Shown: positions 1 through 8,930, counted from the first letter of the stretch. The stretch is DNA of 64,000 nt from Neisseria sp. (GCF_030527965.1 NZ_JAUMZU010000008.1:1-64000); one strand, 5' to 3'. The notes: a model not told the origin generated them from the letters alone. Program-made: numbers and translations.

Positions 1-27
1 TTAAGTGAACCGGAACGACAGGCAAAC

Positions 28-56
28 GAAAAAAGCCCGATGACAGTCGGGCTTTA
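28..56. terminator. Rho-independent terminator hairpin
   Basis: A 9-bp perfect stem (AAAGCCCGA / TCGGGCTTT) with a 6-nt loop. The A-run on its left becomes a U-run on the minus strand, so it best terminates leftward transcripts. It could also work in the other direction for a gene outside the window. Confidence 0.7.
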
Positions 57-215
57 GTGTTGGGGCCAAAAGACAAAGGGCAGATGCTTATAAAGGAGGG
101 CTCTCCGACTGCAATTTGTCTCAATATGTACTGTTCCGGTGCGGTTATATAAAATTATGTTCAGAAGGAAGGATAATTAAAAATCTTAATTAATAAAGAA
201 TCGCGTACTATTTAG

Positions 216-256
216 AAAAAGCCTGTCTGAAATTATTTTCAGACAGGCTTTTTTTA
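216..256. terminator. Inverted DUS pair acting as terminator
   Basis: Two DUS cores (GCCTGTCTGAA and its complement) face each other across a 4-5 nt loop. The stem is flanked by A5 on the left and T7 on the right, so it can terminate in both directions. It lies downstream of the minus-strand gene that starts at 712. Confidence 0.8.
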
Positions 257-385
257 GGGAAAACCTTATTTAATATTCATTAATAATATCCAATCAAATT
301 TGAATGGCTCAGCTTTGGGATGGCAGATTTTGTGGTTTTTAAACACAAATTAGAAAATGCTTGTGCCATTCAATAAATGATCTGG

Positions 386-712
386 TTAAGGTTGGGGAGG
401 AGTTACCGCGGCATCGTTGCCTTGTTCTGTTGACGTAGCAGCCTCATGGTTTGCGGTTTTTTTCATGGCTTTGTGTTTTTTGTGCGCTCTTTTTTTGTTT
501 TTGGCTTTTTTGGTTTTTTTAGGGGTAACCGCCTGTTCGGCATCAGTAGCCGGAGCGGAAGTTACGCTGCTGCTATCCGGTGTTGTTGTAGTCATCGGAG
601 CAGTCGGTAGGGATGTAGATTGATCTGAAGAAGGTAATGGTGCGCTAGCAGGAGCGGCGATAAGGCTGCCTGAAACCAATAATGATGATGCTAATAGGAT
701 AAGTTTTTTCAT
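386..712 (-). CDS. Small exported lysine/alanine-rich protein, function unknown
   Basis: A protein of about 108 residues that opens with a typical signal peptide (MKKLILLASSLLVSGSLIAA). A Pro/Ser/Thr-rich linker follows, then a strongly basic stretch of KK, KR and HKK runs, and an acidic/Pro tail. I place the start at 712 because an AGAGAG ribosome site lies about 9 nt upstream; an in-frame ATG at 736 would put residues before the signal peptide. The composition fits an exported, disordered, polyanion-binding protein. No conserved domain is recognisable, so function is not assigned. Confidence 0.6.
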   Translation of the reverse strand: MKKLILLASSLLVSGSLIAAPASAPLPSSDQSTSLPTAPMTTTTPDSSSVTSAPATDAEQAVTPKKTKKAKNKKRAHKKHKAMKKTANHEAATSTEQGNDAAVTPPQP

Positions 713-739
713 ATTTAAAGTCTCTCTGTTTTTCAAATT

Positions 740-1062
740 AAGATGTTGCTGTTTACAGCGGTTTTCATGCTATCGGTTTTGGTGTAAGTGGGCGTTAAAG
801 GGCGGATAATTTAGGCGTTTTTGGGTAATTTTCAACAAATAGGGTTAATGGGTGCAATATGGTTTTATTATTTTGATTTTATTGTATATTTGATGATGAA
901 TAACTGGTTATGCAAAGTCAATAAATTTATTAAAGGGTAAAATTAATTTATATTTTTGAACTTTATTAAGAAAGGAATTATTGATAGCCGGTTAAATTTC
1001 TGCAGGCTGGTTAGGGAGCCATCTTTGATATTTAGGTTATTTGATGAGCGCTGGATACAGGC
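740..1062. other. AT-rich intergenic region without a gene
   Basis: No ORF with a ribosome site or family resemblance is visible on either strand. It presumably holds the promoter of the minus-strand gene at 386-712 and the downstream flank of the candidate sRNA. Confidence 0.5.
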
Positions 1063-1166
1063 AAAAAAAAAAACCATTCAAGCTGGGAAGCATGAATGGC
1101 CAATACATATACGGGAAATGTCGTACTTACTTGGGTTGCAGGGAGATATACAACCTTAGTGAGACG
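1063..1166 (-). ncRNA. Candidate Hfq-type small RNA with intrinsic terminator
   Basis: The minus strand has a perfect TATAAT box at 1178-1173. About 100 nt downstream is a strong intrinsic terminator: stem CCATTCA (1074-1080) / TGAATGG (1093-1099) followed by eleven U. The implied RNA begins near 1166. It contains a 5' hairpin GGTTG/CAACC whose loop carries CUCCCU, and further UUCCC patches at about 1115 and in the terminator loop. C-rich single-stranded patches that can pair with Shine-Dalgarno sequences are characteristic of neisserial sRNAs of the NmsR/RcoF type. No convincing ORF overlaps. The promoter, terminator and loops are seen directly; the sRNA function is inferred. Confidence 0.55.
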
Positions 1167-1274
1167 GTTACAATTATAACTAAGTTAATTTTAATAACTG
1201 TTAAGTATTGCAATAAGGATATTAAATTTAGTATTTATTCTATTTGGATATATTTTTGTGACTGTTTGAAAGAT

Positions 1275-2063
1275 TTATTGGTTGGTACGAATCCATTGCA
1301 GCCATGTGTCGAATAATTCTGGTTGTAGGGCTGCGATAACGGTGCGTTTGAAAACATGCTGCCCACTCCAGAAATCGTCACCTTCCAGTGTGGCTAAGAG
1401 GCCGCCGGCCTCTTCGAAAATTAAAGCGCCTGCGGCGTAGTCCCATAGTTTTTGACCGCCGTGCACATAAACGTCATAGCGGCCTGCGGCTAGATAGCAC
1501 CAGTCAAGCGTGCTGCTGCCGAGGCTGCGTATGCTGCCGAAGGGCGATAGCGTGTTCATGCGGCTGGCCAACTTGCCTGAGCGCAGATGCTTGATTTCTA
1601 CGCCGGCGATAGCGTGTTGTAATTTTTTTTCTATGCTGCGTAAAGGCAAAGGCCTGCCGTTGAGGAAGGCACCTTTACCGCTTTCGGCATAAAAGCATTC
1701 GTTGCTTACCGGGTTGTATACGACGCCGAGCTTGGGGCGGCCGTTTTCTATATAGGCCGCGGATAGGGCAAAATGGGGAATGCCATTGATGAAATTATTA
1801 GAACCGTCAATCGGGTCGACCACCCATAAGCCGCTGTCTGAATTTTTCCATAATTCGCGTTGCTGCGTTTCGGTCATTTCTTCACCGAGCATAGGGCAAT
1901 CGATGATTTCGGTCAAGCCGTAGGCAAATGCGGCCTGCGAAGCTAAATCAGCCTCGGAAAACAGGCTGCCGTCTGCCTTGCGGTTGGCGGCGACGTTGAG
2001 GAAAAAAGGCATAACTTCGGCTTGAGCCACTTCGCGTACCAGTGTTTGCAGTTGGTTTAACAC
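1275..2063 (-). CDS. Inositol monophosphatase family protein (SuhB/CysQ-like)
   Basis: A 262-residue protein with the metal-binding signatures of the Mg-dependent IMPase fold: the GEE pair near residue 60, DPIDGSNNF at about residues 82-90 (canonical DPxDGTxNF), and the C-terminal WDYAAGALIFEEAGG block near residue 208 containing the last metal Asp. Family members hydrolyse inositol-1-phosphate, PAP or fructose-1,6-bisphosphate. The exact substrate cannot be read from the motifs. The gene is divergent from rsmE and their 5' ends are only about 75 nt apart, so the promoters must be compact or overlapping. Length is normal for the family. Confidence 0.88.
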   Translation of the reverse strand: MLNQLQTLVREVAQAEVMPFFLNVAANRKADGSLFSEADLASQAAFAYGLTEIIDCPMLGEEMTETQQRELWKNSDSGLWVVDPIDGSNNFINGIPHFALSAAYIENGRPKLGVVYNPVSNECFYAESGKGAFLNGRPLPLRSIEKKLQHAIAGVEIKHLRSGKLASRMNTLSPFGSIRSLGSSTLDWCYLAAGRYDVYVHGGQKLWDYAAGALIFEEAGGLLATLEGDDFWSGQHVFKRTVIAALQPELFDTWLQWIRTNQ

Positions 2064-2137
2064 GGTTTGTCCTTAGAAAGCTTCAGTTTGATGGTTATAA
2101 TAGCAGGCTTATATTAACCTATTTTTCTGTGAAAAAC

Positions 2138-2860
2138 ATGCCTAGATTCTATCTTGAGGCCGGGCTTGCTCCCGGGCTGATACTCGAGCTGCCTTCTGAT
2201 GTTGTGCGTCATATTCATGTGCTGCGCTTGCGTGAAGGAGGCGGCATTGTTTTGTTTAATGGCAATGGTAAAAGTTATCCTGCTGTTTTGCGTCATTTGT
2301 CGAAGAAATCGGTGCAAGCGGAGGTGACGGGAGAGGAAGGCTCCGATAATGAATCCCCTTTGGATATTACTTTGGTGCAGGCTGTGTCAAGCGGCGAACG
2401 TATGGATTTTACGCTGCAAAAAAGCGTGGAACTGGGGGTGAATCGGATTATTCCGGTTACCAGCGCGCGTAGTATTGTGAAGCTCGATGTTGAGCGGGCA
2501 GAAAAACGGGTGGCGCGCTGGCAAGAGATTGTGATTTCGGCTTGCGAGCAGTGCGGGCGTAATGTGGTGCCGCAGGTTATGCCGATTATGGGCTTCCGGC
2601 AAATGCTGCAATGCCTGCCTGAAAAGAGTACGCGTTTTTTATTAGGATTGAATGATGCGCAACTCTTGAATAATCGGGTTGATAAGCCTGAGCGTATTGT
2701 GTTTATGGTGGGGCCGGAAGGCGGATGGGCTCCGGAAGAAGAGCAGCAGGCATTGGCGGCCGGATTTGAGGCGATATTGCTCGGGCCTCGGGTTTTGCGT
2801 ACGGAAACCGCCGCTCTGGCTGCATTGGCAGCGATGCAAACTTTGTGGGGTGATTTTTAA
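2138..2860 (+). CDS. rsmE: 16S rRNA m3U1498 methyltransferase RsmE
   Basis: A 240-residue SPOUT-class methyltransferase that methylates N3 of U1498 in 16S rRNA in assembled 30S subunits. The start is set at MPRFYLEAG, the usual RsmE beginning; the longer reading frame upstream overlaps the divergent gene. Visible features are the N-terminal PUA-like part (HVLRLREGG, FNGNG), the central block QKSVELGVNRIIPVTSARS, and the C-terminal SAM-binding knot GPEGGWAPEEEQ with LGPRVLRTETAALAAL. All family hallmarks are intact. Confidence 0.93.
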   Translation: MPRFYLEAGLAPGLILELPSDVVRHIHVLRLREGGGIVLFNGNGKSYPAVLRHLSKKSVQAEVTGEEGSDNESPLDITLVQAVSSGERMDFTLQKSVELGVNRIIPVTSARSIVKLDVERAEKRVARWQEIVISACEQCGRNVVPQVMPIMGFRQMLQCLPEKSTRFLLGLNDAQLLNNRVDKPERIVFMVGPEGGWAPEEEQQALAAGFEAILLGPRVLRTETAALAALAAMQTLWGDF

Positions 2861-2891
2861 AAGTAAATTGTGATGTTGGGAGCGTGTCGGT

Positions 2892-3416
2892 ATGCGAAGT
2901 TATGCTGATAAAACGGAATTAGTGGCGGCTATTCAAACGAGTTTGGATAAATATCTTGTTGAATTTGCCGATATCCCGGAAGCGTTGAGGCATCAGCGGT
3001 CGGATGACAATGAAAAAACACCTTTCGAACATCTTTCTTATCAATTGGGTTGGGTTAATCTGTTGTTACAATGGGAAAAGGATGAGCAGGCAGGCAAGAC
3101 GGTGCATATGCCTGCATCGGGTTATCAGTGGAATTAACTGGGAAAATTGTATCAGCATTTTTATGCTTGCTACGGCAGCTATAGTTTGTGCGAGCAACAG
3201 AAAATGTTGCGAGACTCGGTAGCAGCGTTATGCGATTGGGTGGCAACGTTGCCGGAGCCGCAATTATTCGAACCCGGGCAGTGCCGATGGGCAACCACGT
3301 CGGCTGAATGGCCTTTATGGAAGTAGATTCACATGAATACTGTGGCGCCGTTTACGAATTTCCGGGGGAAGATTCGTCGTTGGAAAAAGCAAGAATTGAG
3401 TGGTAAGGCGGATTGA
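2892..3416 (+). pseudogene. ClbS/DfsB-like four-helix protein, inactivated by two in-frame stops
   Basis: One continuous frame of 175 codons is interrupted only by TAA at 3135-3137 and TAG at 3324-3326. Before the first stop it reads a ClbS/DfsB-type N-terminus (YADKTELV, FADIPEALR, LSYQLGWVNLLLQWEKDE, GYQWN). After it, the family pattern continues in the same frame (LYQHFYACYGSYS, LFEPGQCRWATT, EWPLWK-stop-IHMNTVAPFTNFR, KIRRWKK). The TAG falls where relatives have Trp (TGG to TAG). Family members are DinB/four-helix proteins, including the colibactin-resistance cyclopropane hydrolase ClbS. With no frameshift, decay looks recent. Alternatives are readthrough or sequencing error. Confidence 0.8.
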
Positions 3417-3443
3417 CGGTTTGTGTTGATGGCGTAGCGATGC

Positions 3444-3480
3444 CTGGCCTGTCTGAAAAACAGTTTCAGACAGGCATTTG
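3444..3480. terminator. Inverted DUS hairpin
   Basis: GCCTGTCTGAAA and its complement are separated by a short loop, between the convergent pseudogene and rmuC. It probably terminates rmuC. Confidence 0.7.
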
Positions 3481-4950
3481 TTATGAGGATATATCCGATT
3501 GGTTTGGCGCTATGGCAACGGTCGGTTCGTTGGCCGCATGTTCGGCCAGCTGTTTGTCGAGCTGTTTGCTGGCTTTGATGCCGAGCTTGCGTAGTTTTTC
3601 GGCCCGGTTGACAAGGTTGCCGCGGCCTTCGTAGAGTTGTTTGTATGCCGCTTGATATTGGCTTTGCGCCTGATCGATGTTTTTGCCGACGCTTTCAAGC
3701 GTTTGCACGAAACCGACGAATTTGTCATACAGCCTGCCGCCTTCTTCTGCGATGGTCAGGGCATTTTGGTTTTGCTGCTCGTTACGCCATAAATGGGCAA
3801 CGGTGCGCAAGGTGGCGAGCAGGGTGCTGGGGCCGGTAAGCATGATGCGTTTGTCGAAGCACTCTTGGAAGAGGGCTTGATCATGTTGCAGGGCGAGTAG
3901 GTAGGCCGGCTCGACGGGGATGAACATAAACACAAAGTCGAGCGTCTGTAAGCCGTCGATTTCGTTGTATTGTTTCAGCGAGAGGGTTTTTATGTGGTGG
4001 CGGATGCTGGCGATGTGGGCCGCCAGCTCGCGTTCGGCTTCATCGGCGGTTGATGCCTGCGTGTAGCGGACATAAGCGGTCAGCGACACTTTGGCATCGA
4101 TGATGATTTGCTTGCCGTCGGGCAGGTTGACCAATACGTCGGGCTGAAGGCGGCGGGTGCTGCCGTCTTCTTCTCGGCGGGTCGATGCGGCCTGCACGAT
4201 ATATTCGCGGTCTTTTGCTAAGCCTGAGTGCGTCAATACGCTTTCCAGAATCATTTCGCCCCAGTTGCCTTGCGTTTTGTTTTGCGTGCCGACTAAGGCC
4301 TCGGTAAGGGCTTTGGCATCGGTGTGAAGTTGGGTATTAAGGCTTTGCAGGCGTTTCAGTTCGTTTTCTAGTGTAAGGCGTTCTTTGGTTTCTTTTTCGT
4401 AGGTGTTTTGCACCAGTTGGCTGAAGCCGCTGATGCGCTCGTTTAAAGGATGGAGCAGACGGTTGAGATTTTCTTGGTTTTGCTCGGTAAACCGCTTGGT
4501 TTTTTCTTCGAGAATTTCGTTGGCCAGTATTTGGAATTGATGACTTAAACCGGCGCGGGCGTCTTGCAGGAGCGCGATTTTTTCTTCTTGGATTTGGCGC
4601 TCTTGCTCGATTTGTGTGTTTAAGCGCTCGTTGGCCAGCCGCAGATGCTCATAATCTTGTTTCAGACAGGCATAGTCGCTCTGGCGTGCTTGCAGATCTT
4701 CGATGTGTTGATTGGCTGCGGCAAGTTGGTTTTGTGCCGATTGATGCGATTGGCGCAAGGCGGATAGCTCGGTTTCGGCTTCGCTTAGAGCCTGATTGGC
4801 AAAACGGTATTGCTCGGAGCGGCCGGCTAGCTCTGTTTGCAAAGCTTGCTTCTGGGCTTGAAAGCGATGGCGGAGCAGCGCCCAAATCAGAAGGCAAAAC
4901 AACAAACAGAAAGCGGCGGCAATAGCCAGATGCAAAGTGGAGTCGGTCAT
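3481..4950 (-). CDS. rmuC: DNA recombination protein RmuC
   Basis: A 489-residue protein with one N-terminal transmembrane helix (LAIAAAFCLLFCLLIWALL), a long Gln/Glu-rich coiled coil (about residues 35-210), and the conserved RmuC nuclease-like core: NKTQGNWGEMILESVL, then DGSTRRLQPDVLVNLPDGKQIIIDAKVSL, IDGLQTLDFVFMFIPVEPAYLLAL and MLTGPSTLLATLRTVAHLWRNEQQNQNA. RmuC limits inversion at short inverted repeats in E. coli and has a PD-(D/E)xK-like fold. That may matter here because the genome is full of inverted DUS pairs, which is an inference. Length and motifs are normal. Confidence 0.93.
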   Translation of the reverse strand: MTDSTLHLAIAAAFCLLFCLLIWALLRHRFQAQKQALQTELAGRSEQYRFANQALSEAETELSALRQSHQSAQNQLAAANQHIEDLQARQSDYACLKQDYEHLRLANERLNTQIEQERQIQEEKIALLQDARAGLSHQFQILANEILEEKTKRFTEQNQENLNRLLHPLNERISGFSQLVQNTYEKETKERLTLENELKRLQSLNTQLHTDAKALTEALVGTQNKTQGNWGEMILESVLTHSGLAKDREYIVQAASTRREEDGSTRRLQPDVLVNLPDGKQIIIDAKVSLTAYVRYTQASTADEAERELAAHIASIRHHIKTLSLKQYNEIDGLQTLDFVFMFIPVEPAYLLALQHDQALFQECFDKRIMLTGPSTLLATLRTVAHLWRNEQQNQNALTIAEEGGRLYDKFVGFVQTLESVGKNIDQAQSQYQAAYKQLYEGRGNLVNRAEKLRKLGIKASKQLDKQLAEHAANEPTVAIAPNQSDISS

Positions 4951-5183
4951 GATTGTGCGGGTGGAGTATCGAGTAAAGCAGCATGTTAGCAGATTTTACT
5001 TGCCGCTTGTGCCGTCGATATGCCTGATATTTTTACGCATTCGGAAATCTTTGTTTCGGCATGGGCGGGCTGATTTTTAATTTCAGACAGGCATGTAAAA
5101 ATAACGAGAGTGGCTTGGCGGAAGCTGCCTAAGAATTGTACAATCTACCCTTATAAAAATTCTATCGAACATAACACCGCACC

Positions 5184-6176
5184 ATGTTTATCGGCCCCTA
5201 TCCAACCGACACGCCTATCGCGCTGGCGCCTATGGCCGGTATCACAGACAAACCATTCCGCAACCTCGCCCGTTCTTTTTGCGCAGGTTGGGCCGTAAGC
5301 GAAATGCTGACCAGCGACCCTTCGCTCAGAAACACTCAAAAGACCTTGCGCCGCAGCGATCACCGTGGAGAAAACGGCGTGATTGCCGTGCAGATTGCCG
5401 GCAGCGATCCCCTACAGATGGCCGAAGCCGCTCGTTATAATGTGGCGCAAGGCGCGCAAGTGATTGATATCAATATGGGCTGCCCTGCCAAGAAAGTATG
5501 CAATGTGCTTGCCGGCAGCGCCCTATTGCAAAACGAACCGTTAGTTGAGGCCATTTTGCAGGCCGTGGTTAAGGCCGTGAACGTGCCGGTTACGCTGAAA
5601 ACCCGTTTGGGCTGGAGCGACGAGCATAAGAATATCCTTACGGTGGCTCGTATGGCCGAAGATTCGGGCATCGCTGCATTGGCCGTGCACGGCAGAACGC
5701 GCACGCAAATGTATAAAGGCGAAGCAGAATACGAGCTGATTGCCGAAGTCAAAACACAAATAGGCATTCCGCTGTGGGTAAACGGCGATATTACCAGCCC
5801 GCAGAAAGCCGCCGCCGTGCTTCGACAGACTGGTGCCGACGGCGTGATGATCGGGCGGGGTGCGCAGGGTTGCCCTTGGTTGTTTGCCGACATCAAGCAT
5901 TATTTTGAGACTGGCGTTCTGCCGGCCGAGCGGCCGTTTAACGAGGCGGCGGAGACGATGCTGGCGCATTTACAGGCCATGTATGATTTTTACGGTGAAA
6001 TAGCCGGCGTTAGAATCGCCCGTAAACACATCGGCTGGTATACCGCGCTTTTCCCCGATGGCGATGCTTTCCGTCGAGCAGCCAACCGTTTGGAAAGCGC
6101 TGCGGCGCAATATGATGCGGTGGCCGGTTATCTGGCCGGGCAGGAAGCCGAACATTGGCCTTCGGCCTATCGGTAG
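5184..6176 (+). CDS. dusB: tRNA-dihydrouridine synthase B
   Basis: A 330-residue FMN-dependent enzyme that reduces uridine in the tRNA D-loop. The sequence shows the flavin-barrel start IALAPMAGITDKPFR, the DUS signature with catalytic Cys in DINMGCPAKKVCN, TLKTRLGWSDEHKN, VHGRTRTQMYKGEA, and the phosphate-binding GDITSPQKA and DGVMIGRGAQGCPWLF segments. It lies upstream of fis, the same dusB-fis arrangement as in gamma-proteobacteria. No strong ribosome site precedes the ATG. Confidence 0.93.
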   Translation: MFIGPYPTDTPIALAPMAGITDKPFRNLARSFCAGWAVSEMLTSDPSLRNTQKTLRRSDHRGENGVIAVQIAGSDPLQMAEAARYNVAQGAQVIDINMGCPAKKVCNVLAGSALLQNEPLVEAILQAVVKAVNVPVTLKTRLGWSDEHKNILTVARMAEDSGIAALAVHGRTRTQMYKGEAEYELIAEVKTQIGIPLWVNGDITSPQKAAAVLRQTGADGVMIGRGAQGCPWLFADIKHYFETGVLPAERPFNEAAETMLAHLQAMYDFYGEIAGVRIARKHIGWYTALFPDGDAFRRAANRLESAAAQYDAVAGYLAGQEAEHWPSAYR

Positions 6177-6266
6177 CCAAACTTATTCTGCTTGCCTGAA
6201 GCGTATGTTCAGACAGGCATTCTGTCAGACAATGTTTATAACCATTCTATAAAAAAGGAAAACGAT

Positions 6267-6515
6267 ATGCCCGGACGAGTACCTGATATCGCCCACACCA
6301 TTGAACAAAATCTCAACCAGTATTTTCGCATGCTCGATGGCGAGCCGGCGCAAGGTGTTTATGATATGGTCGTCAAACAAGTAGAAAAGCCCATGTTGCG
6401 TTGCGTGATGATGCAATGCGGCGGCAATCAGTCGAAAGCGGCGGCTGTTTTGGGGCTGAACCGAAACACCCTGCGCAAGAAATTGGTCGAACACGGAATG
6501 CTGGGTATCGAATAA
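6267..6515 (+). CDS. fis: DNA-binding protein Fis
   Basis: An 82-residue protein with the C-terminal Fis/NtrC-type helix-turn-helix (GGNQSKAAAVLGLNRNTLRKKL, residues about 53-76) preceded by a helical dimerisation half. It bends DNA and influences rRNA and recombination loci in proteobacteria. The start at 6267 is chosen because an AAAAAAGGAA ribosome site lies 6-10 nt upstream; an earlier in-frame ATG at 6192 would read through a DUS-like repeat. It sits 90 nt downstream of dusB and probably shares its transcript. Confidence 0.92.
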   Translation: MPGRVPDIAHTIEQNLNQYFRMLDGEPAQGVYDMVVKQVEKPMLRCVMMQCGGNQSKAAAVLGLNRNTLRKKLVEHGMLGIE

Positions 6516-6625
6516 GCGTAGCGAGCCGTCTGGAACAATGATGTTCCGGACGGTTTTGTTTTTTGAATGCTCAGATTCACTATTTATCCCTCTGTTTTTA
6601 ACCCCAATCCCCATAAGGAACCAAC

Positions 6626-8203
6626 ATGGCAACTGTAAAGCGTGCCCTTATCAGCCTGTCGGACAAAGCAGGCGTTGTCGAATTTGCCCAAGCCCTGAGC
6701 CGGCTCGGCGTAGAGATTCTTTCCACCGGCGGTACGGCCAAGCTGCTGGCCGACGCCGGCTTGCCGGTTATCGAAGTGGCGGACTACACCGGTTTTCCAG
6801 AAATGCTGGACGGCCGTGTGAAAACGCTGCACCCGAAAATTCACGGCGGTATTCTCGGCCGTCGCGATTTAGACGAACACGTTGCCAAGATGCAGGAGCA
6901 CGGCATCGGCAATATCGATTTAGTGTGCGTCAACCTTTATCCTTTTGCCTCTACCATTGCCAAGCCCGGCTGCACACTGGAAGATGCCATTGAAAATATC
7001 GACATCGGTGGGCCGACTATGGTGCGTTCCGCTGCGAAAAACTGGAAACACGTTGCCATTGTTACCGATAATGCCGACTTTGCATCGGTTGCTGAAGAAT
7101 TACAGAATCACGGCGGTGCATTGAGCGATACAACCCGCTTTAATCTTGCCCGCAAAGCGTTCAGCCACACCGCACAGTATGACGGCATGATTTCCAATTA
7201 CCTGACCAGTTTGTCTGATGAAAAATTAAGCGGCGAGCCGCAAGTCGGCACGTTTCCACAGCAGTTTAATCAAAGCTGGCTGAAGGTACAGGAAATGCGC
7301 TATGGCGAGAATCCTCATCAACAAGCCGCGTTTTATCGGGATATTTACCCCGCCGCCGGCAGCTTGAGCGCTTATCATCAATTACAAGGCAAAGAATTGT
7401 CATATAACAACATCGCGGATGCCGATGCTGCTTGGGAAGCGGTTAAATCGTTTGATGCGCCTGCCTGCGTGATTGTGAAACATGCCAATCCTTGCGGCGT
7501 AGCCACGGCCGATACCCCGCTGAATGCCTATAAATTGGCCTTTGCAACGGATACCACCAGCGCATTCGGCGGCATCATCGCGTTTAATAGAGAAGTGGAT
7601 GCCGATACGGTGGAAGCGGTAACTGGGCAGTTTCTTGAGGTTTTGATGGCACCGAAGTTTACCGACAAAGCCAAAGAGATTATCGCCGCCAAGAAAAACG
7701 TGCGCGTTTTGGAAGTGCCGTTGCAGGCGGGTGCCAATCGCTTTGAATTGAAGCGCGTCGGTGGCGGCCTGTTGGTACAAACGCCCGATGTTCACCGCAT
7801 CCGTCGTGAAGATTTGAAGGTGGTTTCACAACGGCAGCCAACCGAGCAGGAGTGGAGTGATTTACTGTTTGTTTGGAATGTAGCCAAATTTGTTAAATCC
7901 AATGCCATTGTGTTTGGCAAAGGCGGGCAGACTTATGGCATCGGTGCCGGCCAAATGAGCCGTGTTGACTCAACCCGTATCGCTGCGCGTAAAGCCCAAG
8001 AAGGCGGCTTTGATTTAAACGGAGCCTGTGCCGCTTCCGATGCGTTTTTCCCTTTCCGCGACGGCATAGATGTGATTGCAGAGCAGGGCATTAAAGCCAT
8101 TATTCATCCGGGTGGATCGGTGCGCGATGAAGAAGTGTTCGCCGCAGCAGACGAACATGGCATCGCAATGGTGCTGACGGGTGTGCGTCATTTTAGGCAC
8201 TGA
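6626..8203 (+). CDS. purH: Bifunctional AICAR transformylase / IMP cyclohydrolase
   Basis: A 525-residue cytoplasmic enzyme for the last two steps of de novo IMP synthesis: formylation of AICAR with 10-formyl-THF, then cyclisation. The N-terminal MGS-like cyclohydrolase domain shows [29 protein letters not shown] and [16 protein letters not shown]. The transformylase part has the conserved K-H pair in [21 protein letters not shown] and the C-terminal [12 protein letters not shown] and [20 protein letters not shown] precedes the ATG. It is followed by a DUS terminator. Confidence 0.97.
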   Translation: MATVKRALISLSDKAGVVEFAQALSRLGVEILSTGGTAKLLADAGLPVIEVADYTGFPEMLDGRVKTLHPKIHGGILGRRDLDEHVAKMQEHGIGNIDLVCVNLYPFASTIAKPGCTLEDAIENIDIGGPTMVRSAAKNWKHVAIVTDNADFASVAEELQNHGGALSDTTRFNLARKAFSHTAQYDGMISNYLTSLSDEKLSGEPQVGTFPQQFNQSWLKVQEMRYGENPHQQAAFYRDIYPAAGSLSAYHQLQGKELSYNNIADADAAWEAVKSFDAPACVIVKHANPCGVATADTPLNAYKLAFATDTTSAFGGIIAFNREVDADTVEAVTGQFLEVLMAPKFTDKAKEIIAAKKNVRVLEVPLQAGANRFELKRVGGGLLVQTPDVHRIRREDLKVVSQRQPTEQEWSDLLFVWNVAKFVKSNAIVFGKGGQTYGIGAGQMSRVDSTRIAARKAQEGGFDLNGACAASDAFFPFRDGIDVIAEQGIKAIIHPGGSVRDEEVFAAADEHGIAMVLTGVRHFRH

Positions 8204-8222
8204 TTCAATACGGCCGGTTAAA

Positions 8223-8258
8223 GAATGCCTGTCTGAAAATATTCAGACAGGCATTTTG
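8223..8258. terminator. Inverted DUS hairpin after purH
   Basis: AATGCCTGTCTGAA and its complement face each other with a short AT loop, followed by a T-rich run on the plus strand. This is a good terminator for purH. Confidence 0.8.
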
Positions 8259-8266
8259 TTTTTATA

Positions 8267-8356
8267 ATGAAAACCGCGGCGCTGAAAAATCGAATGGATC
8301 ATGCTAAGGCTTGGAAACAGACAACAAGCCGCATGATTGAAATAAGTATTTACTAA
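8267..8356 (+). pseudogene. Possible toxin 3'-end remnant in front of immunity gene
   Basis: A 29-codon frame begins 9 nt after the DUS hairpin and ends 16 nt before the next ORF. It contains HAKAWKQTTSRM, which resembles the extreme C-terminus of some polymorphic-toxin domains. No upstream toxin body exists; purH and its terminator are directly upstream. The idea that it is the tail of a deleted toxin rests mainly on the immunity-like gene next to it and is weak. Confidence 0.25.
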
Positions 8357-8372
8357 AAGTAAAGGCACTGAA

Positions 8373-8843
8373 ATGATTATTGGCGATAATATGGAGTTTT
8401 TTATTCAATATGATGTTCTTTTTGATGACCCATTCTTCCCACTTGGTCCATTAAATTTATGGATCAACGGAAAAGCCTATCCTGGGAAAGGTCCTAATAT
8501 AACGTTGAGTTCGGACATGCCTGATTTGATAGCAGGTTTTAAAGGTGCACTCAAATATAACTTTAAACAAACCAATCTTCCGCTGGATAAGATTGATTTT
8601 CTAGATGAAGAATATAATCAGACTAACTTGCTTGTACTAACAGGAGGCGAACTTTGGGACAATGGGTTATCTACATTATGTGAAATCGTGGGCGAGACAT
8701 TCAGATTATTTTATTCGTATCAAGAAGGGTCATATGAATTGATAGAATTACCTTTAGCCTATTGTAAACGATTGACAGAAGAGCTGGAAAAAGAATTAGA
8801 TAGAATATGCCCACCAAGAAATTATGATGATGAGCCTGAGTGA
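8373..8843 (+). CDS. Imm42-like orphan immunity protein
   Basis: A 156-residue acidic cytoplasmic protein with no signal or membrane segment. Its opening (MIIGDNMEFFIQYDV, then LGPLNLWINGKAYPG and a TLSSDMPDLI-like stretch) follows the pattern I associate with the Imm42 immunity family of contact-dependent and polymorphic toxin systems; the C-terminal half is less similar. The gene is markedly more AT-rich than purH and its other neighbours, which suggests transfer. It has an AAAGG ribosome site. No toxin gene is adjacent, so it would be an orphan. Family assignment is moderate; it is otherwise a hypothetical protein. Confidence 0.6.
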   Translation: MIIGDNMEFFIQYDVLFDDPFFPLGPLNLWINGKAYPGKGPNITLSSDMPDLIAGFKGALKYNFKQTNLPLDKIDFLDEEYNQTNLLVLTGGELWDNGLSTLCEIVGETFRLFYSYQEGSYELIELPLAYCKRLTEELEKELDRICPPRNYDDEPE

Positions 8844-8868
8844 TTAGACTTCAGCAAAAATGATTAAG

Positions 8869-8906
8869 CTTAATGCCTGCCTGAAAATTTTCAGACAGGC
8901 ATTCTT
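8869..8906. terminator. Inverted DUS hairpin (one variant copy)
   Basis: AATGCCTGCCTGAAAATTTT pairs with a canonical DUS complement. The left copy has C in place of T (GCCTGCCTGAA), and the hairpin pairs through a wobble. It lies between two convergent genes. Confidence 0.7.
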
Positions 8907-8930
8907 TATGGGTTTGGGAAAATAGCCGTT

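Noticed and set aside
417-623. Plus-strand hydrophobic frame opposite the basic exported protein
   Set aside because: It is the complement of a Lys/Ala-rich coding region, without ribosome site; the minus-strand gene has a signal peptide and a better start.
956-1316. Two short plus-strand frames through the candidate sRNA
   Set aside because: No ribosome sites or family resemblance, and they read through the terminator A-run; the sRNA reading explains the region better.
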